A stretch of DNA of 64,000 nt from Hymenobacter sp. 15J16-1T3B (GCF_020711235.1 NZ_JAJFAV010000010.1:62001-126000); one strand, 5' to 3'; positions 34,975 through 44,046 are shown, counted from the first letter of the stretch. Program-made: numbers and translations. The notes: generated by a model not told the origin, from the letters alone.

Positions 34975-35736
34975 ATGCCCGACCTGCGCACCATTGCCGA
35001 CGTGGTAACGGCCCTCGACGGGGTGGTGCGCCACTGCGAGCAAACGGGCCACCGCGCGGGCTACTTCGCGGCCCTCTACAAGCGCATGACCGAAGCCGTG
35101 GCCGAGGGCATCCGCACCGGCGCCTTCGCCGACGGCCCGCGCATGGAGCGGCTCGACGTGGTGTTTGCCGGCCGCTACCTGAGCGCCTGGCAAGCCTACG
35201 GGCAGCAGGCCGCCTGCGCCGCCGCCTGGCGCCACGCCTTCGACGGCTGCCCCAACCCGGGCCTGATTGTGTTGCAGCACCTGCTGCTGGGCATCAACAC
35301 CCACATCAACCTGGACCTGGCCGTGGCCGCCGCCACCGTGGCGCCCGGCCCGCAGATTCACGCCCTCGAAGCCGACTTCAACCGCATCAACGCCGTCATC
35401 AGCAGTCTTTTTGATGACGTGCAGCAGTGCCTGGCGCAGGTGTGGCTGCCCATGCGCTGGCTGGGCCGCGTGGCCAGCAGCCAGCAAACGGCCGTGCTCA
35501 ACTTCAGCATCGGGGCGGCGCGGCGGGCGGCCTGGGCCAACGCGGTGGTGCTGGCCGGGCTGCCCCCGGCCCGGCAGCAGGCCCACATCGGCGTGCTCGA
35601 CGCCACCGTGCTCGGCCTGGGCCGGCGCATCAGCAGCCCGGGCCTGGCGGCGGGCGCGCTGCTGCGGCTGGTGCGCCTGACCGAGTACGAGGACGTGGCC
35701 CGCACCATCCGGCTCATCGAAACCACGCGGGTGTAG
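34975..35736 (+). CDS. DUF5995 family protein
   Basis: A 253-aa, largely helical, cytoplasmic protein recognised by the family signature LLLGINTHINLDLA and the flanking WRHAFDGC and FDDVQQCL segments. Conserved histidines (H in INTHIN, H in LQHLL, and others) could form a metal site, but the function is unknown. Start ATG 34975 (MPDLRTIADVV) follows its promoter closely. Confidence 0.88.
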   Translation: MPDLRTIADVVTALDGVVRHCEQTGHRAGYFAALYKRMTEAVAEGIRTGAFADGPRMERLDVVFAGRYLSAWQAYGQQAACAAAWRHAFDGCPNPGLIVLQHLLLGINTHINLDLAVAAATVAPGPQIHALEADFNRINAVISSLFDDVQQCLAQVWLPMRWLGRVASSQQTAVLNFSIGAARRAAWANAVVLAGLPPARQQAHIGVLDATVLGLGRRISSPGLAAGALLRLVRLTEYEDVARTIRLIETTRV

Positions 35737-35818
35737 AGGGGCGCCGCGGCCGGCTATGGTGCGGAGTCGGCGCAAACCGCGTACTTTCCGGCCGCACTCT
35801 CAACCCCCTCCCGGCCGC

Positions 35819-36772
35819 ATGACCTTCGCTTTGATTCCGCTGCTCCTGCTGGCGCTGCTCCTGTTTCTCTCCTTCGTCGTGGTGCAGCAGGGCACCGTGG
35901 CGGTCATCACGATTTTCGGCAAGTACCAGCGCATCATGCGCCCGGGGCTGAACTTCAAAATTCCCTTCATCGAGTTCGTCTACAAGCGCATCAGCATCCA
36001 GAACCGCTCCCTGGAGCTGCAGTTCCAGGCCATTACCTCCGACCAAGCCAACGTGAACTTCAAGGCCATGCTGGTGTACGCGGTGCTCAACCACGAGGAG
36101 GAAGCCATCAAGAACGTGGCCTTCAAGTTCGTGGATGAGATGAGCCTGATGCAGGCGCTGGTGCGCACCGTAGAGGGCAGCATCCGCACCTTCGTGGCCA
36201 CGCAGCGGCAGGCGGCGGTGCTCAGCCTGCGCGGCGAAATCGTGGCCCACGTGAAGGAGCAGCTCGACGCGACGCTGGAAAGCTGGGGCTACCACCTCAT
36301 CGACCTGCAACTCAACGACATCACTTTCGACGAAGAAATCATCCGCTCCATGGCCAAGGTGGTGGCGTCGAGCAACTTGCGCGCCGCCGCCGAAAACGAG
36401 GGGCAGGCCCTGCTCATCACCAAAACCAAGGCTGCCGAAGCCGAGGGCAACGCCATCAAGATTGCCGCCGAAGCCGAGAAAGTGGCCGCCCAGCTGCGCG
36501 GGCAGGGCGTGGCCCTGTTCCGGGAGGAAGTCACCAAGGGCATGGCCCACGCCGTGCAGGAGCTGACGGAAAACAACCTCGACCCCTCGCTGGTGTACTT
36601 CTCGATGTGGACCGAGGCCATCAAGCACTTCGCCGAGCAGGGCAAAGGCAACGTGATTTTCCTCGACGGCTCCAACGAGGGCATGCAGAAAAGCATTCAG
36701 CAGCTGATGGCCATGCAGCAGCTGCCCGCGGCCGGCGGCCCCGCCGGGGCGCCCCCGGCACGCCGCTCCTAA
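35819..36772 (+). CDS. SPFH/Band 7 (stomatin-like) membrane protein
   Basis: A 317-aa protein with one N-terminal membrane helix (ALIPLLLLALLLFLSFVVV) and an SPFH/Band 7 domain: VAVITIFGKYQRIMRPGLNF, then LELQFQAITSDQANVNFKAM. A coiled-coil region rich in Ala, Glu and Lys follows (about 200-245, AAENEGQALLITKTKAAEAE). Such proteins form large membrane-bound oligomers and organise membrane microdomains or proteases. No NfeD partner gene is adjacent. Start ATG 35819. Confidence 0.93.
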   Translation: MTFALIPLLLLALLLFLSFVVVQQGTVAVITIFGKYQRIMRPGLNFKIPFIEFVYKRISIQNRSLELQFQAITSDQANVNFKAMLVYAVLNHEEEAIKNVAFKFVDEMSLMQALVRTVEGSIRTFVATQRQAAVLSLRGEIVAHVKEQLDATLESWGYHLIDLQLNDITFDEEIIRSMAKVVASSNLRAAAENEGQALLITKTKAAEAEGNAIKIAAEAEKVAAQLRGQGVALFREEVTKGMAHAVQELTENNLDPSLVYFSMWTEAIKHFAEQGKGNVIFLDGSNEGMQKSIQQLMAMQQLPAAGGPAGAPPARRS

Positions 36773-36802
36773 GCCCGACGGTAATAGCCCCAAACCCAAT
36801 GC

Positions 36803-36833
36803 GCCCGCGCTTCCGCCCAACGGAAGCGCGGGC
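36803..36833 (+). terminator. Terminator-like hairpin
   Basis: Perfect 13-bp stem GCCCGCGCTTCCG (36803-36815) / its complement (36821-36833), 5-base loop, 30 bases after the SPFH stop; followed by GTTGCGTTT, a weak T tract. Confidence 0.65.
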
Positions 36834-36875
36834 GTTGCGTTTAAAGGGCTTGCCACCCCGCTTTTTTGCCTGCCT

Positions 36876-37709
36876 ATGCGCCCACGTTTGCTCTCCTGCC
36901 TGCCGCTGCTCGCCGGTTTGCTTGCCCACCTGCCCGCCGCAGCCCAGACGAAACCGGCGCCCAACCTGCCCGTGGTAGCCGTGCTCGACGAGCTGCAAAA
37001 CCAGCGGGCCGCCCTGCGCTACTACGACGCCGCCGGGGCCCCGCTGCCCACGGGCGACGGGGCCGCCAGCTACGAGGTGTTGCAGCGCGTCGATAGCGCC
37101 GGCATCGGCTGGCGCGTGCGCCGCTACGACGCCCAAACCCAACGGCCTCTGCTCGTGCTCGGCTTCGGCGGGGCGCCCTGGAGCCTGCCCGAGGGCCCGA
37201 GCCGGCAGTGGTACCCTTCGGGGCAGCTGCGCGAGCAGGCCAGCTACCGCAAGGGCATGGCCGAGGGCCGGTTGCAGACCTATTACCCCAACGGCGAAAC
37301 CCGCCGCCTGGTCGACTACTACAAGCAAAAAGCCGTGCGGGCCGAGTGCTTCACGGCCGCCGGGGAGCCCGCTGAGTGCCCGCCCTACCACACGTTTGCC
37401 CAGCCCACCAGCGGCAGCCCCGACGTGCAGCAGCAAATCAGCCAGACCTACCCGCAGTACCTGCCCGCCGGTTACGCCAAGCCCGGCAAGGGCATCGTCT
37501 ACTTCGCGTTTTACGTCGATACGCTGGGCCGGGCCACTGCCCCGCGCATCCTGCGCGGCGACGACGAGCAGCTGAACACGGCCGTGCTGGAGGCCATCCG
37601 CCAGCTGCCGCGTTTCGAGCCGGCCCGCCTGGAAGGCCGCCTCGCGCCCGACCCCATCGAGGGATTCGTGCTCTACAGCCCGGCCGTGGCCAAGCGCCGC
37701 AAGCCCTGA
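36876..37709 (+). CDS. Secreted MORN/YwqK-repeat protein with TonB C-terminal domain
   Basis: A 277-aa exported paralogue of the gene at 37759 (next, same strand) and more distantly of that at 33955. Signal peptide (MRPRLLSCLPLLAGLLAHLP to AAAQ); an N-terminal region with VLDELQNQRAALRYYD; repeats RQWYPSGQLREQASYR and LQTYYPNGETRRLVDY; C-terminal TonB-C-like domain (about 200-270, GIVYFAFYVDTLGRATAPRI, LPRFEPARLEG). No membrane anchor. Probably periplasmic; partner unknown. The terminator hairpin upstream makes a separate transcript likely. Confidence 0.85.
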   Translation: MRPRLLSCLPLLAGLLAHLPAAAQTKPAPNLPVVAVLDELQNQRAALRYYDAAGAPLPTGDGAASYEVLQRVDSAGIGWRVRRYDAQTQRPLLVLGFGGAPWSLPEGPSRQWYPSGQLREQASYRKGMAEGRLQTYYPNGETRRLVDYYKQKAVRAECFTAAGEPAECPPYHTFAQPTSGSPDVQQQISQTYPQYLPAGYAKPGKGIVYFAFYVDTLGRATAPRILRGDDEQLNTAVLEAIRQLPRFEPARLEGRLAPDPIEGFVLYSPAVAKRRKP

Positions 37710-37746
37710 CCCCAAAGCTTAACCCGGCCGGAGCGGGCGGCGGTTG

Positions 37747-37754
37747 TATCTTGC
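37747..37754 (+). promoter_or_regulatory. Promoter box TATCTTGC
   Basis: TAnnTTGC variant of the -7 box, four bases before ATG 37759, so the mRNA would start at or next to the start codon. This also argues against the TTG start at 37744, which lies upstream of the box. Confidence 0.5.
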
Positions 37755-37758
37755 CCGC

Positions 37759-38598
37759 ATGGCTACTCTACAAGTTCGACGCCCGGCCGCTCTGGCGGCC
37801 CTGGGCCTGCTGCTGAGCGGTGCGGCCACCGCGCAGGTGAAAGTAATAACCCGCCTCGACCAGCTCGACGGTCAGCGCGTGGCCGTGCGCTACCTCGACC
37901 GCAACCTGGTGCCGCTGCCCTCGGCCGACGGCGCCTACGCCTACGACATCATGCGCCGGGCCGACAGCCTCGGGGTGCGCTGGCGCGTGCGGCGCTTCAC
38001 CGTGCAGGGCCACCAGCCCCTGCTCGACGCGGGCTACGCCGGCGAGTTGCCCGGGCAGGTGCCCCACGCCCGCGTGCGCGAATGGTACCCGGGCGGGCAG
38101 CTGCGCGAAGACGTGAGCTACCGCCTCGGCAAGCCCGACGGCCCGATGAAGACCTATTACGCCTCGGGCAAGCTGCGCCGCGACCAGCAAAACAAAGCCG
38201 GGGCCGTGGTCAAAAGCGAGTGTTTCGGGCCCGACGGACAAGCGCTGGACGTGTGCCCCGGCTACCGCAGCAGCGCCAAGCTGGCCGGCAAGGGCGCCGG
38301 GCAGGCCGTGGTGTTTCAAAGCCTGCAGAAGCAGTTTGCGCAGTTTGTGCCCAAAACCTACGCCCGCGCCTCCGACGCGGTGGTGCACGTCGCGTTTCAG
38401 GTCGACAGTCTGGGCTACGTGCAGGACGCGCGCATCCTGGCCTCCGACGACCCGCAGCTAAACGCGGCCGCATTGGAAGCCGTGCGCAAACTGCCGCGCC
38501 TGGCCCCGGCCACCGCCGAAGACCAACCGGTAAGCAGCGTGCTGGAGGGTGACTTTTTCTACTACCCCTCGCGGCGCGTGGCGGCCAAGGAAGAATAG
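37759..38598 (+). CDS. Secreted MORN/YwqK-repeat protein with TonB C-terminal domain
   Basis: A 279-aa tandem paralogue of the preceding gene, 49 bases downstream. Signal peptide (ALAALGLLLSGAATAQ); matching blocks include ITRLDQLDGQRVAVRYLD, ADSLGVRWRVRRF, REWYPGGQLREDVSYR, MKTYYASGKLRRDQQ and the C-terminal VVHVAFQVDSLGYVQDARIL. The conserved N-terminal block GVRWRVRRF is shared with the upstream copy (GIGWRVRRY) and is a feature of this pair not seen in ordinary TonB proteins. Start ATG 37759 (MATLQVRRP). Confidence 0.85.
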   Translation: MATLQVRRPAALAALGLLLSGAATAQVKVITRLDQLDGQRVAVRYLDRNLVPLPSADGAYAYDIMRRADSLGVRWRVRRFTVQGHQPLLDAGYAGELPGQVPHARVREWYPGGQLREDVSYRLGKPDGPMKTYYASGKLRRDQQNKAGAVVKSECFGPDGQALDVCPGYRSSAKLAGKGAGQAVVFQSLQKQFAQFVPKTYARASDAVVHVAFQVDSLGYVQDARILASDDPQLNAAALEAVRKLPRLAPATAEDQPVSSVLEGDFFYYPSRRVAAKEE

Positions 38599-38599
38599 C

Positions 38600-38666
38600 C
38601 GCGCCGCTTCGCGTTTCGTTGCACGATTGTCGTCCAGGCGTCGGCCACGATGCGCGAAGCAGCGCG
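38600..38666. repeat. Imperfect palindrome downstream of the MORN-TonB gene
   Basis: Arms 38600-38613 (CGCGCCGCTTCGCG) and 38653-38666 pair over 14 positions with one mismatch, with a 39-base spacer. It lies between the MORN-TonB gene and gatB and may be a terminator or a REP-like element. Confidence 0.5.
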
Positions 38667-38738
38667 GCGCGGTACCGTCCGGCCCCGTGCTCAGCCGCCC
38701 AAATCGGGCCGGAACGCGCAAAAAAGCGCCGGGGTTTC

Positions 38739-38746
38739 TAACTTGC
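38739..38746 (+). promoter_or_regulatory. Promoter box TAACTTGC (gatB)
   Basis: TAnnTTGC variant of the -7 box, 46 bases before the gatB ATG. A similar CAACTTGC lies upstream of the fourth TlpA gene (about 44161). Confidence 0.4.
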
Positions 38747-38792
38747 AGCTTCGACGGCCGCGCCGCTGCGGTGCCCGTCGCTACTTCCCCTT

Positions 38793-40253
38793 ATGGACGA
38801 CAGCATTAAATCGAAATACCAGCCCGTCATCGGGCTGGAAGTGCACGCGCAGCTGCTCACCCGCAGCAAAATGTATTCGGCGGATGAAAACGAGTACGGC
38901 GCGCTGCCCAACTCCAACCTCTCCGTCATCACCCTGGGCCACCCCGGCACCCTGCCGCGCGTGAACCGCACGGCCGTGGAGTACGCCATCAAGATGGGCC
39001 TGGCCACCAACTGCCAGATTACGCGCGACAACCTGTTTGCGCGCAAAAACTACTTCTACCCGGACCTGCCCAAGGGCTACCAGATTACCCAGGACAAGAC
39101 CCCGCTCTGCACCAAGGGCCACGTCGACATCCGCCTGGCCGACGGCACGGTGAAACCCGTGGGCATCACCCGCATCCACATGGAAGAGGACGCGGGCAAG
39201 TCGATGCACTTGGCCGGGGAGACGGAAACACTGGTCGACCTGAACCGGGCCGGCGTACCGCTCATCGAAATCGTGTCGGAGCCGGACATTCGCGACGCCG
39301 ACGAGGCCTACGCCTACCTCTCCGAAATCAAGAAGCTGGTGCAGTACCTCGACATCTGCGACGGCAACATGGAGGAAGGCTCCCTGCGCTGCGACGCCAA
39401 CATTTCGGTGATGCCGGTGGGCTCCACGAAATTCGGTACCAAGGTGGAGGTGAAAAACATGAACTCCTTCCGCAACGTGCAGCGCGCCATCGAGCACGAA
39501 ATCGAGCGGCAGATTGCCCTGCTCGAAGCCGGCGAGGAAGTCATCAGCCAGACCCGCGGCTTCGACGCCACCACCGGCACCACGCAGGCCCAGCGCACCA
39601 AGGAAACGATGAACGACTACCGGTACTTCCCGGAGCCCGACCTGCCCCCGGTCATCGTCGACGACGCCTGGCTGCACCGCGTGCAGAGCGAACTGCCGGC
39701 CCTGCCGCAGCAGCTCTACGCCCGCTTCACCGGCGAGCTGGGCCTCTCGGACTACGACGCGAACGTGCTCACCGCCGAGAAGGACATTGCCCTGTATTTC
39801 GACGAGCTGACGCGCCTGACGCCCAACGCCAAGGCGGCCGCCAACTGGATGTCGGGCCCGGTGAAGTCCTTCCTGAACGAGCGCGCCCTCACCATCGCCG
39901 AATTTCCGCTCACGCCTCAGCACCTGGCCGACATCATCGCGCTGCTCGACGCGAACAAAATCAACTCGTCGGTGGCCCGCCAGCAGCTGTTTCCGCACCT
40001 GCTCGATAACCCGTCGCTCCCGGCGGCCGAAGCGGCCGACAAGCTGGGCCTCTTGCAGCAAGCCGATTCGGGCGAGCTGGAAGCCTTGGTGCAGCAAGTC
40101 ATCGACGCCAACCCGGCCAAGGTGGCCGAGTACCGCGCCGGCAAAAAGTCGTTGACCGGCATGTTCATGGGCGAGCTGATGAAGCTCACCAAGGGCAAGG
40201 CCGACCCCAAGCTGGCCAACCAACTGCTGCGCGACAAGCTGGAGCAGGCGTAA
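38793..40253 (+). CDS. gatB: Aspartyl/glutamyl-tRNA(Asn/Gln) amidotransferase subunit B
   Basis: The 486-aa GatB subunit of the GatCAB complex, which converts mis-charged Glu-tRNA(Gln) or Asp-tRNA(Asn) to the correct amide. Signature blocks: IGLEVHAQLLTRSKM, LGHPGTLPRVN, RKNYFYPDLPKGYQITQ, RIHMEEDAGKS, DLNRAGVPLIEIVSEPD, and the C-terminal GatB/YqeY tail from about 340. gatA and gatC are not in the window. It has its own terminator. Confidence 0.98.
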   Translation: MDDSIKSKYQPVIGLEVHAQLLTRSKMYSADENEYGALPNSNLSVITLGHPGTLPRVNRTAVEYAIKMGLATNCQITRDNLFARKNYFYPDLPKGYQITQDKTPLCTKGHVDIRLADGTVKPVGITRIHMEEDAGKSMHLAGETETLVDLNRAGVPLIEIVSEPDIRDADEAYAYLSEIKKLVQYLDICDGNMEEGSLRCDANISVMPVGSTKFGTKVEVKNMNSFRNVQRAIEHEIERQIALLEAGEEVISQTRGFDATTGTTQAQRTKETMNDYRYFPEPDLPPVIVDDAWLHRVQSELPALPQQLYARFTGELGLSDYDANVLTAEKDIALYFDELTRLTPNAKAAANWMSGPVKSFLNERALTIAEFPLTPQHLADIIALLDANKINSSVARQQLFPHLLDNPSLPAAEAADKLGLLQQADSGELEALVQQVIDANPAKVAEYRAGKKSLTGMFMGELMKLTKGKADPKLANQLLRDKLEQA

Positions 40254-40284
40254 GCCGTCCGGTGGCCCGTTGTGCAACCTTCAA

Positions 40285-40319
40285 CCCACCGATGGGCCTC
40301 CATCGGTGGGTTTCTTTTT
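40285..40319 (+). terminator. Rho-independent terminator (gatB)
   Basis: Perfect 11-bp stem CCCACCGATGG / CCATCGGTGGG (40285-40295 / 40300-40310), GCCT loop, then TTTCTTTTT. It rules out the far-upstream start for the next gene. Confidence 0.92.
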
Positions 40320-40344
40320 CTGTATGCCTTTATTTCCCGTGCCA

Positions 40345-41457
40345 ATGTCTGCAATCCGCCTTGCCGCCCTGGTTCTGCTTGGTCTACCATCTGTGCCTGC
40401 CCTGGCCCAGCAACCGGGTGCTGCGCCCAACTACGAGGTCCGCGGGCTCCTTCGCCAAGCACCGGCCGGCACGCGCGTGGTCCTGACCCGACACAGCGGC
40501 GGGCAAACCGTGCTCGATTCGGCCATTACGGATGCTGCGGGCCGGTTTCGGCTGCGGGGTTCGGTGCCCGCCCCGGACGTGTACGTGTTGCGGGTGCGGG
40601 GCCAGCAGCCGACAACGACCCTTGCCCTGGCGCCGGGCAGCCGCCTGCAGCTGCGCGCCGAGGCCGCCCAGCTCTGGCGCACCGGCGAGGTAACCGGCTC
40701 GGCCGAAGCCGCGGCGCTGTCGGCCATGAACCGGGAACACGCGCGGCTCATGGCCCGCATCGAGGCGCTGGCGCAGCAGCGCGGGCAAACCGCCGATACC
40801 GCGGCCCAGCGGCGCATGCAGCGCGACTGGGATGCCACGATGGCCGCCTTTGGCGCCTCGTCGCGGCGGGTGGCGCGCAGCTCGACCTATTTGGCGCCGT
40901 ACGTGGTGGCCACTTTTCTGAGCAGCGCAGGCGCCGACATGGCCTTCGTGGATTCGGCCACGACCCGCTACGCGCAGCAGTGGCCTGCTTCGCCTTACAC
41001 CAAGAATTTGCTGAAATACCAGGCCATCCGCCGCGCCACGGCCGTTGGGCAGCCGGCCCCGGCGGTAGTGCTGGCCGACCCCACGGGGCAACGCCGGGCG
41101 CTCAGTTCCCTGCGCGGGCAGTACGTGCTGCTGGATTTCTGGGCCTCGTGGTGCGGGCCCTGCCGTCAGGAAAATGCTCACTTGGTGCAGCTGTACCGCC
41201 AATTTCACCCCAAAGGGTTCGAGGTCTACAGCGTGTCGACCGACCGTAAGCAGGCCGACTGGCTCAAGGCTATTGAGCAGGACGGCCTAACCTGGACGCA
41301 GGTGCTCGACGAACCGGGCGAGCAGAGCGTGGCGGCCAACGGCTACGATATTGTGGAGTATCCGACGACCTTTTTGCTGGATCGGGAGGGGCGCATCATT
41401 GCCAAAAACCTGCGCGGTGAGGCCCTGGCCAAGAAACTGGCGGAGCTGATGCCGTAG
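40345..41457 (+). CDS. TlpA-family thioredoxin with DUF4369-like N-terminal domain (copy 1 of 4)
   Basis: A 370-aa exported thiol-disulfide protein. Signal peptide MSAIRLAALVLLGLPSVPAL; an N-terminal beta-rich DUF4369-like domain (YEVRGLLRQAPAGTRVVL, DSAITDAAGRFRLRG); a helical middle; and a C-terminal AhpC/TSA-Redoxin domain with the active site WCGPC (C270/C273) within LLDFWASWCGPCRQEN and the cis-Pro loop EYPTTFLLDREG. It probably reduces periplasmic disulfides, for example in cytochrome maturation or on secreted proteins. First of four tandem homologues. ATG 40345 is preferred over 40324 because it begins the signal peptide. Confidence 0.92.
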   Translation: MSAIRLAALVLLGLPSVPALAQQPGAAPNYEVRGLLRQAPAGTRVVLTRHSGGQTVLDSAITDAAGRFRLRGSVPAPDVYVLRVRGQQPTTTLALAPGSRLQLRAEAAQLWRTGEVTGSAEAAALSAMNREHARLMARIEALAQQRGQTADTAAQRRMQRDWDATMAAFGASSRRVARSSTYLAPYVVATFLSSAGADMAFVDSATTRYAQQWPASPYTKNLLKYQAIRRATAVGQPAPAVVLADPTGQRRALSSLRGQYVLLDFWASWCGPCRQENAHLVQLYRQFHPKGFEVYSVSTDRKQADWLKAIEQDGLTWTQVLDEPGEQSVAANGYDIVEYPTTFLLDREGRIIAKNLRGEALAKKLAELMP

Positions 41458-41633
41458 CAACGTCCCGTCCGCGCCGGGCAACTTGACAAGCTGCAGCAAC
41501 TCTTCCAAACCGGGTGGAATGGATGCGTTGCGGGCCGGTGAGAGCCGCCGGTACCGAATTCATCGGCCCGCAGGAATACGCAATACGTGCTGCGGACTGG
41601 TATCTTTCGCTCCAAACGTATCCTGTCGTTACG

Positions 41634-42758
41634 ATGCATCGGAAATCATACCCCATGCTGGCCCTGGCGGCCCTGCTGACCACGCCCGCCCTGGCTCAGA
41701 AAGCCGACAAGCCCGCCAAATCCGACGCCCGCTTCGAGGTCAGCGGCACGCTGCAGAGCCTGCCGGCCGGCAGCCAGGTGTTCATCGTCGACACCCAAGT
41801 GGAGCCGGCGGCCGTCCTCGGCTCGGGCACCGTCGACGGCCGGGGGCGCTTCACGGTGCGCGGCAAAGTGAGCGAGGCGGCCGTGTACTACGTGGCCGTG
41901 CCCGAGAAGCGCGAGCTGCTGGCCGTGCCGCTGGCTCCGGGCGCCCACGTCGAGGTCAGCGGCGACGCCGAGCGGCTGGGCAGCACCGGCAACGTGGGCG
42001 GCACGCCGGAGGCCGCGGCCCTCATGGCCTTCGAGCAGGCCCGGCTGGCCAACCTGCAGAAAATGCAGGCGCTGATGCAGCGCTACAACGCCACCCAGGA
42101 CGCGGCCGCCCGCGCGGCGCTCAACCAGGAGCGGCGGGACTTGGAAGCCGCCCAACTGGCCGCCGCCAAAAGCCTGGCCCGCCGGCCCACCTACCTGGCG
42201 CCCTTCGCGGCCCTGGAGCTGATCGGAGAGGAAGCCCAGGCCGAGTTCCTCGACTCCGTCACGGCCGTGTACCAGAAGCTGGCGCCGGTGTCGCGCTACA
42301 CCAAGGCCCTGCTGGCCAACCAAGCCCGCCTGCGCGCCACGGCGGTGGGGGCCCCGGCGCCCGACATTCAGCTCACCGGCCCCGACGGCAAGGTGGTGGC
42401 CCTGAGCAGCCTGCGCGGCAAGTACGTGATGATTGACTTTTGGGCCTCCTGGTGCGGGCCCTGCCGGGCCGAAAACCCCAACGTGGTCAAGCTCTACAAC
42501 GCCTACAAGGGCAAAGGCTTTGAAATCTACGGCGTGTCGCTCGACCAGGAGCGCGACAAGTGGGTCAAAGCCATTCAAACCGACGGGCTCGTCTGGCCGC
42601 AGGTGTCGGACCTGAAGGGCTGGCAGTCGGCCGCCGGGCAGCTCTACGGGGTGCGGGCCATTCCGGCCGCCGTGCTCATCGACCCCGAGGGCCGCATCAT
42701 TGCCAAAAACCTGCGCGGCCGGGAGCTGGAGCGCAAAGTGGCCGCGCTGCTGAACTAG
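41634..42758 (+). CDS. TlpA-family thioredoxin with DUF4369-like N-terminal domain (copy 2 of 4)
   Basis: A 374-aa exported paralogue with signal peptide MHRKSYPMLALAALLTTPAL; DUF4369-like domain (FEVSGTLQSLPAGSQVFI); helical middle containing many Ala and Gln; thioredoxin domain with WCGPC (C274/C277), GVSLDQERDKWVKAI and AIPAAVLIDPEGRII. The C-terminal 130 residues are closely similar to copy 4. A TATCTTTC box at 41601-41608, one base off TAnnTTTG, could be its promoter. The 176-base gap to copy 1 suggests separate transcription. Confidence 0.92.
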   Translation: MHRKSYPMLALAALLTTPALAQKADKPAKSDARFEVSGTLQSLPAGSQVFIVDTQVEPAAVLGSGTVDGRGRFTVRGKVSEAAVYYVAVPEKRELLAVPLAPGAHVEVSGDAERLGSTGNVGGTPEAAALMAFEQARLANLQKMQALMQRYNATQDAAARAALNQERRDLEAAQLAAAKSLARRPTYLAPFAALELIGEEAQAEFLDSVTAVYQKLAPVSRYTKALLANQARLRATAVGAPAPDIQLTGPDGKVVALSSLRGKYVMIDFWASWCGPCRAENPNVVKLYNAYKGKGFEIYGVSLDQERDKWVKAIQTDGLVWPQVSDLKGWQSAAGQLYGVRAIPAAVLIDPEGRIIAKNLRGRELERKVAALLN

Positions 42759-42898
42759 CCCCGGCTCGGGCCCGGGCCGAGCGGGCTGCTGATTGCCGTC
42801 ATGCACGCAGCGGCGCTGCTTGGGCTCGGGCGGCAATGCCATATGGTCCGCCGGGGCTGGCATGCCGGTCCGGCGCCCGGCCCCGGACTTGACTACTG

Positions 42899-42937
42899 AC
42901 AAAACCCGCCGCGCACTTGGCTGTCGGTGGGTTTTGT
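42899..42937 (+). terminator. Rho-independent terminator
   Basis: Arms ACAAAACCCGCCG (42899-42911) and CGGTGGGTTTTGT (42925-42937) pair over 13 positions with one G-T wobble, followed by a T-rich tail. It ends transcription of TlpA copy 2. Confidence 0.8.
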
Positions 42938-43011
42938 TGTTGATTAGCGCTGTTGAATATTTCTTGTCTTGCCGCCGCCGACCGCGGCGGCTGCTTTTAT
43001 TCCTTAATCGA

Positions 43012-44046
43012 ATGCGTACCTATGTACTACTGGCGGCCCTGGGCTGCCTGACGGCCGCTGGCGGCTCCGAACCCGGGCCCTACGAGCTGCGCGGCCAGTT
43101 GCGCGGCGTGCCGGCGGGCACCAAAGTCCGCCTCACGCGGTACCAAAACCAGCGCCACGTCGCCCTGGATTCGGCCGCGGTGGACGCCAGCGGGCAATTC
43201 GTGCTGCAAGGCCGCCTGGCCGAGGCCGGCATGTACGCCTTCGAAGTGCAGGGACTCAAATCGGTGACGCGCGTGCCGCTGGCCCCGGGCGCGCACGTGC
43301 GCTACGACGGCACCGTCGACAAACTGCGGCTTAGCGCCAAGCTCAGCGGCTCGCCCGACGCGGAGCTGTGGCAGCGCTGCAGCGCAGACATTCCTTTCCT
43401 GCTGTTTGAGCAGCACAAGGCCACCAACGGCCGCTTGCAGCAGCTGCAGCGCCTGCTGCGCGCCCACCCCGACTCGTACGCCGGCGCGTACTTCGTGCGC
43501 CACTTCCTGACCATGCAGGAAAGCCAGCAGCCCTTCGTCGATTCGATGGCGGCCGAGTACCAGCGCCGCCTGCCCGACCTGGCCCTGGTGCGGGAGCTGA
43601 CCGAGCGCCGCGGCAAGCGCCAAGCCACGGCCGTGCACGATTTGGCGCCCGACATCCGCCTGCCCGACCCCAGCGGCCAGCCCGTGGTGCTCAGCAGCCT
43701 GCGCGGCAAGTACGTGCTGGTGGATTTCTGGGCCTCCTGGTGCGGGCCCTGCCGCGAGGAAAACCCGGCCCTGGTCAAGCTCTACCAGCAGTACCACCCC
43801 AAAGGCCTGGAAATCCTGAGCGTGTCGCTCGACGAGTCGAAGGACAAGTGGGAAAAGGCCATCCGCACCGACGGCCTGCCCTGGCTGCACGCCTCCGACC
43901 TGAAAGGCTGGCAGAGCGAGGCGGGGCAGGCCTACAACGTAACGGCCGTGCCCTACTGCGTGCTGGTCGACCCCGAGGGCCGCATTGTGGCCAAGGACCT
44001 GCGGGGCGGGGCCCTGGCGCGCAAAGTAGCCGGGTTGCTAAAATAA
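43012..44046 (+). CDS. TlpA-family thioredoxin with DUF4369-like N-terminal domain (copy 3 of 4)
   Basis: A 344-aa exported paralogue, the shortest of the four. N-terminus MRTYVLLAALGCLTAAGGSE is a signal peptide; a cysteine at position 12 is not in a good lipobox. DUF4369-like domain (YELRGQLRGVPAGTKVRLTR); thioredoxin domain with WCGPC (C244/C247) and the cis-Pro loop TAVPYCVLVDPEGRI, which has an extra cysteine (VPYC) next to the cis-Pro not present in the other three copies. The start is chosen after the preceding terminator; the open frame to 42793 is not coding-like. Confidence 0.92.
   Translation: MRTYVLLAALGCLTAAGGSEPGPYELRGQLRGVPAGTKVRLTRYQNQRHVALDSAAVDASGQFVLQGRLAEAGMYAFEVQGLKSVTRVPLAPGAHVRYDGTVDKLRLSAKLSGSPDAELWQRCSADIPFLLFEQHKATNGRLQQLQRLLRAHPDSYAGAYFVRHFLTMQESQQPFVDSMAAEYQRRLPDLALVRELTERRGKRQATAVHDLAPDIRLPDPSGQPVVLSSLRGKYVLVDFWASWCGPCREENPALVKLYQQYHPKGLEILSVSLDESKDKWEKAIRTDGLPWLHASDLKGWQSEAGQAYNVTAVPYCVLVDPEGRIVAKDLRGGALARKVAGLLK

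Noticed and set aside
33955-38598. True TonB energy transducers
   Set aside because: The three proteins have a cleavable signal peptide and no membrane anchor, no Pro-rich spacer and no ExbB/ExbD genes nearby; only the C-terminal domain is TonB-like.
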